From positions 1 through 10,950 of the forward strand of contig QMOL01000065.1 in assembly GCA_003648225.1 (NCBI GenBank): 10,950 bases of DNA, given 5' to 3'. Position 1 is the first letter of the stretch. Each line of letters opens with the position of its first letter. A program made the position numbers and the translations under genes. Shown here piece after piece: positions 4,990 through 10,950 of the stretch. Origin of the DNA: Chlamydiota bacterium. GTDB lineage: Bacteria; Auribacterota; UBA3054; B51-G9. The notes under the pieces are model-generated. The model made no database searches. It was not told where the DNA came from and saw nothing but the letters and a program-made list of their open reading frames with translations.

Positions 4990-7900
4990 TTAATCAGTCA
5001 TAAATTTCTTGAAAATTGACAAATGATAAATTATAAATAATAAATAATAAATTGAAACCGGTTCCGGGAGAGCATTATTCGTTAACGGCGTCGGTGAAAG
5101 TAAAACTACATCATTGAATATCCCGTCCGGATAAAGTCCGCTCGAAATATCTTCCGACTGCGGACCGTAAATTATTGTATGAATCGCTGAAGTGGAATCA
5201 TCATAAAGTCCTATTTCTTCTCCGTTCCCGTTAAGTTTAAATGGTGCGTGGAACGGTCCCTGATTAGTTTCGTTATCCGCCCATATAAGCAAAAATCCTC
5301 CGGGCAAAATATTTGTTATCGGGAGTTCCCATTTAGTTGGCAGACTTAATGAGTCGGTCAAAAACAATCCTGCTGTTGTTTGAGAATTTGTTCCCGCATT
5401 ATAAAGTTCTATCCAATCATCATAACCGCCGAACTCATCTGTAATAACGGTAGAATTTATTGCGAGGAATTCGTTTATGGCAAATCCTTTTTCCTCGGGC
5501 GGAACTGTACTGATAATTGTAATCGTATCCGTTTCGGCAATATTCCCGCTAAAATCAAATCCCTGAATTACGACATAATTTGTTCCGGACGAAAGTTTTA
5601 TTTTTGCGGTCCAATTTGATACTGTGCTCCAATTTACATTTAGTTCAATCGGGTTATCTTTTTGCCGGATATTTTTAACATTTATCCATGCATTACCCGA
5701 TAAATCGATTTCACTTTCATCGGTTGTAAAATCATTCCCTTCATTAGTTGTAATTCTGAAAGGGATTTCCGCCGGCAATTGGCTTAGCACAAAATTTCTT
5801 CTCTCGCGGATAAAATCTACCACACAGTCAAAACTGTAAGGGCTGAGATTTTGCAATAAACTGTAATAATGCGTTGCCCATCTTTGCATATAGTCCGGAT
5901 TGTAAGCTTTATCAATTATATCTTTAAAATGCCCATAAAGCAGCCGCAAATTTCTTGGAATTTCAATAACTTTTCCAAGATTATATTTGTTGTAACCGTA
6001 AACAGCATTCGCGCCCCAAAGCGGAGCGTCAACACCCCGCCAACGGTTTGACGGTTCAAATGCCCAGTCCATATCGATAGGCAAAACGAGAAGTTTCCCG
6101 TCAGTCGGGCGCTTGTAAATCATATTATTATGCGAGGAGCCGAAGTTGTATGTATCGAAAACGCAGCCGAGAGAAAGAAACGCGAAATTTCTCATCCATT
6201 GGTCTTCATCGAGAATTTCCGGCGCCGCTTTCTCTATCTCCGCCACCGGCATTGAAAAAGTTTTACACAGCTCCATAAGTGGAGAATAATCATCTTCCGT
6301 CCTGCCGTTTTTTATCAGAAAAAACCAGCGATAAGTTTCTTTATCGTCACCAAGATTATAAATATCACCAATGCCGCTAACAAAAGGCCCTTTCGGTTTA
6401 ATTTTTATGCTTTCCGGATCGCTCGGATTCGCAAGTTTGTTTAATGCATAAACATATTCGTATTTATATAAAGGCTGTTTCCCGCCATTTTGAAAGTATG
6501 AATCGAAATAATCGGGAGTAAAGCGTCCCATCATTAACAAAGATTTATGAGTTTGAATTCCGCCCGGCATACGAATAATTATATGCATCAAATCATCGTA
6601 TTGAGAATAAATCCCGCCGGCACGATTTGCGATATGTTTCAGCAGAATTTCCTCCTGACTATGTCCGATGCCGCGTGACAGTCCCATGAGCCGGCCATTC
6701 GGATCACTCATAACCATTTTATGAACACCTCTGAACAGATTATCCGCCGGAAACAAAAATTTATGTCCCGGCAGTCCGCCATATCTTGTAATATTGCCTT
6801 TTATTCTAACCTTTACATTATAAAAGACCTGCGTTTCGTCATAAATTATTGTTCCGCGTTCATAATCATTATTTAAAACATTTGCGCCATCGTACATTCT
6901 CGTGCAGTCTGCCGGGAGCATTATAACTCTAAAATTATGAACCGACAAAGTAGTCGCGCGATAATCCTGTACCTGATAAAAAGCGCGTGAATCAGCCCCG
7001 GCAGCCGGATAAAAAGATGTGCAGTTTAGATTATCAACCGCTTGTATGTAGAATTGAATAATGCTATCCATCGCGGTACCCGGAATTAAAGCTGAATATA
7101 TGTCGGCAGAATTTAATGTCATAGGAATAACCGACCAGCCTCCACCGGCATAAGACCAGAAAAGTGTGCACGATTTTATGCCATCGTTATCATTCGCGCG
7201 AACAGAAACTAACACTTTCTGATTAGGATTCGGCACGGCAGGCGAATGTTTCATTTCAGAAAAGGTAGGGCCAATATTATTTTCGTAGCGTGAGTTTTGC
7301 GCTCCGGGAGTTCCGTTTTTCTCTACTACATCTAAAATTGTTGTTTTCGCGCATCGATTAAAATATATCCATGAACGGAATCTCGGCGACCCGATTACCC
7401 ATCTCGCACGCAAGCTTATTTCATATTCGTTGTTCGCGTTAATTGCACGGTTACCCGCAAAAGTTGTCTCCGCGTGATTATAAGAATGACCACTGGCATA
7501 AGAGGCAACAAGCCGCAAAACTTTATTCCCGGGACTGTCGGGATCATCGGTAACATAACTCTTAGCGTGAGTGCCGTTTATCCGCCAGTGATTTATTCCA
7601 GTGTCAAAAGTGCCGTTTTGAATTACCTGCACCGGCGCGGTATCAGGATTTTCTATCACGCTAACATCGTCAACTAAAACTTCACCGCCCTGAAGAAGGC
7701 CCATGAGAAATTCATTCCAATAAGACGGTCCGCCAACCTGTCCCGCTGTCATTTTATAACTAATTTCCTGCCATGATGATTTGGATGATTCATCACTTGC
7801 AGCCCACACTTCCGGTTTTGAGCTATCGGCATAAGGGTCCCGCAACTCAAGCGAAGCGCCATCACCGTCCGGATATTCCGCCCATGGAAAGCTGTCATAA

Positions 7901-9696
7901 TAATGGACTTCATCCGCCGGATTTCCATTATTATCTTTCAGCAAAATATTTTCATCTTTATGCGATAGTTTCCCTGAAAAATTACCTAAAATCCTCGCGG
8001 AAGGGAATTTTTGACTTAATGCCGCTGCATCATTCGCAACAACAAAATATTCTCCCGCCGCGACTAAAGTATTTGACGGAAAAAGAAAATCTACCGCATC
8101 TGAAATTTTCCAGTTTGAAATATCAACTGTTGAAGTCCCGCGATTATAAAATTCAATCCATTGCTCGGAATTCTCCGAAAAATCTTTCCCGGTTGTCGTG
8201 TTCGTGATCGAATAAAGCTCCATCCCGAAAACTACATCACTGCTCGACGCGCCCCATTGGTGAACCTCTACCGCCAGAACATTTTCTCCCTGAACGAGTG
8301 CGGTTGGACTTATCAAATAAGGACCTGTATATTGCGCGTTTACAATTGTGCTTGCAGCATAAGTTGTCGCGTGAATTTCCCCTGCCGGCATATTGAAGCG
8401 ATAAATTTCTGTTCCGTTTAAATAAAAAACAGCGCCGTCATCTATTACAGGATGAAGATATAATTCCAGATCATTTGTGCTGCCATTAAAATCAAATGTG
8501 GTGCGGAAATAAAATGTCGTTCGCGTGTTGTCTTTTTGTATCAATGTGTTTTTCGGCGCAGGCATCGGATCGGGGTCATTGTATAAAAGTGCTGCTCCGG
8601 ATGACCAGCCGCTGTCATTATAACTAGGCACACGCCACGCTGTACCGAGGTCATCACCTGAATCATCATATTTCCAGTTTCCCGTAATAGGGATGAACAT
8701 ATTTTTTTGTTCTTCCGGTTGAACTTCGTATTCAGGTTGATGATGATACATTATTTCATTAATTACAATTTCATCATGAAAAGAAAAAAGATTTTCCGCG
8801 TTCGGAGTTTCTATTGAAGGATACAACCATCTGCCATCAGAACTTTTTCCGCGTAATTTATTTGTAACTTTTTTACCGTCAATGACAGTCCCGTCACTCG
8901 AATATAAAAATAATTTATCGTTATCAAGAGGAATAAAACCTAATTCATCATTGGTAATAACTTTTAATTCGCCAACCGGAATTATTTCGGCAGAAAAAAC
9001 ATAATTTGAAGTAGCACTTGAACAGCGAATCTGATAATTCGCAAGCTGAATATCATTAGTCCCGGCATTCTTAATTTCCAGCCAGAAATTTATGCCTGAA
9101 CTCGCTGACATAATTTCATTGAATAAAAGACCGGCAGGCAATGCGGCAAGTGTTCCACTGTTTTCTACGCCGGGTGTTCCGCCGATCTGAGAACTTGCCG
9201 ACCAGTTTTCCGCCGGCTTACTCGCAGAGTCAGATTTTATTTTTGAAAGCGATGCACCGGAACCATCTGCTTCTACCGGCCATTCATTAGAATCGCCATA
9301 AGAAACTTTATCCATCAAACGTCCGCTGTTATTCAGCAATCTGAGCGTTTCGCCGGAATTTGAAAGCTTACCTAAAAACGGACCGTAAACATTTGTGAGA
9401 CCCGTTTGAGATTCAAGCACAGAGGGTGAAGCGGCAATTACAGCATAACCGCCGCCGGGGATCACCGACCCTATCGGGAAAGTAAAATCGATTCCGTTGG
9501 AAATTTTCCACTCTGAAACATCGAGATCAACCGCCATTTGATTGTGCAGTTCAATCCATTCCGAAACGGTTTCATTACTGACACTTACGGGATAGTACAT
9601 TATCTCGTTAAAGACGAGCACACTATCCGCATGAGCCGCGGGTGTAAAAACCACTGTTAGAGTTAAAGCAACAAAAATATAAATAAATGTTTTCAT
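4990..9696 (-). CDS. secreted lamin-tail-domain / CotH-kinase giant protein with PEP-CTERM-like end
   Basis: A 1568-residue exported protein. The frame is open to 9774, but Met at 9696 is chosen because it starts a typical signal peptide (MKTFIYIFVALTLTVVF, cleavage near AAHADS). Approximate layout: lamin-tail domain 1 at 26-150 (FNEIMYYP); lamin-tail 2 at 188-298; lamin-tail 3 in two parts, VINEIMYHH at 309-317 and EQWIEFYNRG from about 512 to 622. A jelly-roll-like module (about 342-494) sits between these two parts. Then come a carbohydrate-binding-like beta domain (640-790), an Ig-like domain (809-907), a CotH-kinase domain (about 917-1302), another beta domain, and lamin-tail 4 at 1402-1512. 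The CotH domain keeps HNN at 1189-1191 and DMD at 1208-1210, expected at its active site. CotH proteins phosphorylate other proteins in spore coats, but the substrate in such secreted relatives is unknown. The C-terminus has PEP at 1544-1546, then a hydrophobic run and KK, suggesting PEP-CTERM sorting. No exosortase is in the window. Confidence 0.92.
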   Translation of the reverse strand: MKTFIYIFVALTLTVVFTPAAHADSVLVFNEIMYYPVSVSNETVSEWIELHNQMAVDLDVSEWKISNGIDFTFPIGSVIPGGGYAVIAASPSVLESQTGLTNVYGPFLGKLSNSGETLRLLNNSGRLMDKVSYGDSNEWPVEADGSGASLSKIKSDSASKPAENWSASSQIGGTPGVENSGTLAALPAGLLFNEIMSASSGINFWLEIKNAGTNDIQLANYQIRCSSATSNYVFSAEIIPVGELKVITNDELGFIPLDNDKLFLYSSDGTVIDGKKVTNKLRGKSSDGRWLYPSIETPNAENLFSFHDEIVINEIMYHHQPEYEVQPEEQKNMFIPITGNWKYDDSGDDLGTAWRVPSYNDSGWSSGAALLYNDPDPMPAPKNTLIQKDNTRTTFYFRTTFDFNGSTNDLELYLHPVIDDGAVFYLNGTEIYRFNMPAGEIHATTYAASTIVNAQYTGPYLISPTALVQGENVLAVEVHQWGASSSDVVFGMELYSITNTTTGKDFSENSEQWIEFYNRGTSTVDISNWKISDAVDFLFPSNTLVAAGEYFVVANDAAALSQKFPSARILGNFSGKLSHKDENILLKDNNGNPADEVHYYDSFPWAEYPDGDGASLELRDPYADSSKPEVWAASDESSKSSWQEISYKMTAGQVGGPSYWNEFLMGLLQGGEVLVDDVSVIENPDTAPVQVIQNGTFDTGINHWRINGTHAKSYVTDDPDSPGNKVLRLVASYASGHSYNHAETTFAGNRAINANNEYEISLRARWVIGSPRFRSWIYFNRCAKTTILDVVEKNGTPGAQNSRYENNIGPTFSEMKHSPAVPNPNQKVLVSVRANDNDGIKSCTLFWSYAGGGWSVIPMTLNSADIYSALIPGTAMDSIIQFYIQAVDNLNCTSFYPAAGADSRAFYQVQDYRATTLSVHNFRVIMLPADCTRMYDGANVLNNDYERGTIIYDETQVFYNVKVRIKGNITRYGGLPGHKFLFPADNLFRGVHKMVMSDPNGRLMGLSRGIGHSQEEILLKHIANRAGGIYSQYDDLMHIIIRMPGGIQTHKSLLMMGRFTPDYFDSYFQNGGKQPLYKYEYVYALNKLANPSDPESIKIKPKGPFVSGIGDIYNLGDDKETYRWFFLIKNGRTEDDYSPLMELCKTFSMPVAEIEKAAPEILDEDQWMRNFAFLSLGCVFDTYNFGSSHNNMIYKRPTDGKLLVLPIDMDWAFEPSNRWRGVDAPLWGANAVYGYNKYNLGKVIEIPRNLRLLYGHFKDIIDKAYNPDYMQRWATHYYSLLQNLSPYSFDCVVDFIRERRNFVLSQLPAEIPFRITTNEGNDFTTDESEIDLSGNAWINVKNIRQKDNPIELNVNWSTVSNWTAKIKLSSGTNYVVIQGFDFSGNIAETDTITIISTVPPEEKGFAINEFLAINSTVITDEFGGYDDWIELYNAGTNSQTTAGLFLTDSLSLPTKWELPITNILPGGFLLIWADNETNQGPFHAPFKLNGNGEEIGLYDDSTSAIHTIIYGPQSEDISSGLYPDGIFNDVVLLSPTPLTNNALPEPVSIYYLLFIIYHLSIFKKFMTD
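5021..5053 (-). repeat. AT-only 7-bp tandem repeat encoding the C-terminal anchor
   Basis: TAAATAA occurs at 5034-5040 and 5041-5047, followed by a partial unit to 5053, within an almost purely A/T stretch. It lies in frame just after the PEP codons of the large gene and encodes most of the hydrophobic segment (IYYLLFIIYHL). It is low-complexity DNA of the same type as the micro-repeats in the gaps, but here inside a reading frame. Confidence 0.7.
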
Positions 9697-9705
9697 ATTA
9701 ATATT

Positions 9706-9724
9706 ATTATAACATATTATGTTA
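9706..9724 (-). promoter_or_regulatory. palindrome and -10-like box just upstream of the CotH gene
   Basis: TAACATA and TATGTTA are perfectly inverted around one base (9710-9724). A TATAAT overlaps it on the minus strand (9711-9706), with TTGCTT 16 bp further upstream. If used, transcription would start within a few bases of the ATG at 9696, giving a nearly leaderless mRNA. The palindrome is seen; its role as operator or promoter is tentative. Confidence 0.4.
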
Positions 9725-9775
9725 CAAAAGCAAAACAATGTTGCATTATTTGCATAATGGGGAAAATTAAACACT

Positions 9776-9891
9776 AAATATTCAACAAGAAATATTCAAT
9801 GATAAAGTTAAGAACCTTGTATTTATTTTTTTGATGACCGGCATAGCCGTTATTTCATTAGGCTTATTTTACCGTTGATTATTGAATATTT
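9776..9891. repeat. 14-bp doublet with distal inverted copy of AAATATTCAAT
   Basis: AAATATTCAACAAG (9776-9789) and AAATATTCAATGAT (9790-9803) are adjacent and share their first 10 bases. AAATATTCAAT (9790-9800) is exactly inverted at 9881-9891, so about 80 bp are flanked by 11-bp inverted repeats. The enclosed DNA has no reading frame of note. It may be a small non-autonomous element; no target-site duplication was established. Confidence 0.55.
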
Positions 9892-9896
9892 AATTC

Positions 9897-9912
9897 GGAG
9901 TGATGGAGTAAT
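9897..9912. repeat. 8-bp tandem doublet GGAGTGAT/GGAGTAAT
   Basis: Two adjacent octamers differ at one position. Both fit GGAGnnnT, which also fits the array at 1-136 when read in the GGAGAGCT register. Confidence 0.6.
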
Positions 9913-9918
9913 AGAATC

Positions 9919-9949
9919 CCCCAGTGGAATAGCTCCGCTTTCCACGGGG
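9919..9949. repeat. bulged 13-bp hairpin (REP-like)
   Basis: CCCC (9919-9922), GTGGAA (9924-9929) and AGC (9931-9933) pair with GCT (9937-9939), TTCCAC (9940-9945) and GGGG (9946-9949). There are two single-base bulges on the left arm and a 3-nt loop. It lies about 55 bp past the surE stop. No T-run follows on either strand, so it resembles a repeat element or mRNA-stabilising hairpin rather than an intrinsic terminator. Confidence 0.6.
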
Positions 9950-9970
9950 CGAAGGGTGAAATGTCTGACT

Positions 9971-9990
9971 GTATTAGTCCGTGTTAGTCT
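9971..9990. repeat. 10-bp tandem doublet GTATTAGTCC/GTGTTAGTCT
   Basis: Two adjacent 10-mers agree at 8 of 10 positions, 13 bp beyond the surE stop codon. Confidence 0.6.
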
Positions 9991-10003
9991 ATGAAAATCT
10001 TTC

Positions 10004-10777
10004 CTACCCATTCAACATCTTTTCCATCTTTTCACGGATAGAGTCAAGATAATCATGATTTGTAACGTCAAAGTGGATGGGCGTAATTGAAATGTATCCC
10101 TCTTTTACCGCGCGAAAATCAGCGTCAGTTTCGTCTTCCCGCTCAACCAAATCGCCGTCAATCCAATAATAAGAATTACCGCGCGGGTCAATTCTTTCAA
10201 CATATCTTTCGACGTATTTAGTTTTGCCCTGATAAGTTAATTTCCAACCTTTTATTTCGTTTCGCTCAATGTTCGGAACATTAACATTCAACAGCGTTCC
10301 TTTCGGAAGATTAAAATCACTTATCTTTTCAATAACTTCAAGCACAATCTCTGCCGCAACAGAAAATTTCGCGTCACGCGAAAATGAATTTACAGAAATC
10401 GCTATCGACGGAATGCCGAGAAGCGTTCCTTCTGTCGCGGCGGAAACTGTTCCTGAATAAATGATATCGGTGCCGAGATTTGCTCCCTGATTAACTCCGG
10501 AAACGATTAAATCCGGCGGGTTGTCACCCATAAGAGAGCATAAGGCGAGTTTTACACAGTCAGCCGGCGTTCCGCTTACAGCATAACCAAACAACTTATC
10601 ATCAACATACTTTTTTGAAACTTTAAGAGGATCGTGAATCGTGATAGCGTGACCAACGGCGCTCTGTTCTCTGTCGGGAGCGACGACGAACACGTCGTTA
10701 TTTTTTTCAAGTGATCTAACAAGCGCTTGAATCCCGGGAGCATTTATCCCGTCATCATTACTAACTAAAATTTTCAT
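10004..10777 (-). CDS. surE: 5'/3'-nucleotidase SurE
   Basis: A 257-residue SurE, a cytoplasmic metal-dependent phosphatase that removes the phosphate from nucleoside 5'- and 3'-monophosphates and is linked to stationary-phase survival in several bacteria. Signatures are ILVSNDDGINAPGI at the N-terminus, APDREQSAVGH (33-43), SGTPADCV (68-75) and SGVNQGANLGTDIIYSGTVS (93-112). The metal ligands expected for the family are all present: D8, D9, S39 and N96. Length and both ends are normal for the family. The start at 10777 places the NDDG motif at the usual position; the preceding leader has no Shine-Dalgarno sequence. In many proteobacteria surE neighbours pcm and nlpD, but here it stands alone beside unrelated genes. 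Confidence 0.98.
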   Translation of the reverse strand: MKILVSNDDGINAPGIQALVRSLEKNNDVFVVAPDREQSAVGHAITIHDPLKVSKKYVDDKLFGYAVSGTPADCVKLALCSLMGDNPPDLIVSGVNQGANLGTDIIYSGTVSAATEGTLLGIPSIAISVNSFSRDAKFSVAAEIVLEVIEKISDFNLPKGTLLNVNVPNIERNEIKGWKLTYQGKTKYVERYVERIDPRGNSYYWIDGDLVEREDETDADFRAVKEGYISITPIHFDVTNHDYLDSIREKMEKMLNG

Positions 10778-10790
10778 AATATTTTTTTGA

Positions 10791-10818
10791 CACGAATTTC
10801 ACAGATTACCACGAATTT
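10791..10818. repeat. micro-repeat block CACGAATTT / CACAGATTAC / CACGAATTT
   Basis: Two exact copies of CACGAATTT (10791-10799 and 10810-10818) flank the related word CACAGATTAC (10800-10809). The block starts 13 bp upstream of the surE start codon, inside its predicted 5' leader. A related arrangement with the CAGATTAC core occurs at 1652-1669. Confidence 0.7.
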
Positions 10819-10819
10819 A

Positions 10820-10849
10820 ATTTTATCATATAATTCTTTTATGTTTCAA
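10820..10849 (-). promoter_or_regulatory. candidate surE promoter
   Basis: On the minus strand, TTGAAA (10849-10844, 5/6) and TAAAAT (10825-10820, 5/6) are separated by 18 bp. The predicted start near 10812 gives a leader of about 35 nt, made up largely of the micro-repeat block. Confidence 0.5.
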
Positions 10850-10878
10850 TGAGTCTTCTCCAATTATTGATAAAGCAG

Positions 10879-10906
10879 CTCATTTAGACCCAAAATGAGT
10901 TTTTTT
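10879..10906 (+). terminator. intrinsic-terminator-shaped hairpin (plus strand)
   Basis: CTCATTT (10879-10885) pairs perfectly with AAATGAG (10893-10899) across a 7-nt loop and is followed by seven T residues (10900-10906). The geometry fits a Rho-independent terminator for plus-strand transcription, although the stem is AT-rich. No plus-strand gene precedes it within the window; it would stop transcription running antisense to surE. Confidence 0.5.
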
Positions 10907-10910
10907 AATA

Positions 10911-10936
10911 TACCCTCTTCGGGTCGAAGCAGGGTA
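10911..10936. repeat. 11-bp hairpin with one bulge (REP-like palindrome)
   Basis: TACCCT (10911-10916) and CTTCG (10917-10921) pair with CGAAG (10925-10929) and AGGGTA (10931-10936), with one bulged C at 10930 and a 3-nt loop. It directly follows the terminator-like hairpin. This compact palindrome resembles dispersed REP-type elements or a bidirectional terminator for a gene beyond the right edge. Confidence 0.6.
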
Positions 10937-10950
10937 CTTTACTTTCTACA

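Larger units (their letters stand above)
9697..10003. other. gap between surE and the lamin-tail/CotH gene
   Basis: No gene is supported. Beyond the separately listed elements, TTGCATTAT (9741-9749) and TTGCATAAT (9750-9758) form a 9-bp tandem about 45-60 bp upstream of the CotH gene start. No intrinsic terminator with a T-run is seen after surE, so read-through into the large gene is possible. Confidence 0.55.

Noticed and set aside
7773..8421. Plus-strand frames of 144 and 86 codons inside the CotH gene
   Set aside because: They are antisense shadows of a gene with clear domain structure and show no family features of their own.
9697..9774. 26-residue N-terminal extension of the lamin-tail/CotH protein
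   Set aside because: Met at 9696 starts a proper signal peptide; the extension would place 26 residues before it and runs over the palindrome and -10-like box.

Overview
The window is AT-rich bacterial DNA with six protein genes, all on the minus strand. From right to left (the direction of transcription) they are surE, a very large secreted lamin-tail/CotH protein, cysD, cysN/cysC, and a Phd/YefM antitoxin with its PIN-domain toxin. There are no rRNA or tRNA genes, no intact insertion sequence and no CRISPR array. The big protein combines a signal peptide, four lamin-tail modules, a CotH-kinase domain and a PEP-CTERM-like C-terminus. That combination suggests an environmental bacterium of the PVC group (Verrucomicrobiota, Kiritimatiellota or Lentisphaerota type) or a similar metagenome-derived lineage. 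This is inference from domain style; no marker gene is present. None of the six starts has a convincing Shine-Dalgarno sequence, yet sigma70-like promoters can be seen.

Region by region: 1-136 is a pure 8-bp tandem array at the left edge. 137-571 is gene-free and holds a TGTCA-rich block that may be the remnant of an insertion-sequence end. 572-1257 is the toxin-antitoxin pair, with an ATGA overlap, a good promoter and a dyad operator candidate. 1258-1721 is gene-free and dense in hairpins, including a two-hairpin REP-like element. 1722-4723 is the sulfate-activation pair cysN/cysC and cysD, separated by a 152-bp gap containing inverted and tandem 9-mers. 4724-4989 holds the cysD leader and a dispersed hairpin element. 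4990-9696 is the lamin-tail/CotH protein. 9697-10003 contains more micro-repeats and a bulged hairpin. 10004-10777 is surE. 10778-10950 holds the surE promoter, a plus-strand terminator-shaped hairpin and another palindrome.

How the genes work together: CysD and CysN make APS from sulfate and ATP with GTP hydrolysis, and the CysC domain would normally phosphorylate APS to PAPS. Here the CysC P-loop has lost its Ser/Thr. The antitoxin should neutralise the PIN RNase, whose first catalytic Asp is replaced by Gly, so the toxin may be dead. Both changes are one transition away from the canonical codon. SurE and the CotH protein have no evident functional link to these genes.

The most unusual feature is in the DNA between the genes. 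Nearly every gap carries its own small block of 7-14-bp near-tandem words, mostly close to a start or stop codon, plus REP-like hairpins and a three-copy dispersed element. One 7-bp repeat lies inside the reading frame at the 3' end of the big gene and encodes its C-terminal hydrophobic anchor. A genome-wide search for these repeats would decide whether they form a real mobile or expanding system.
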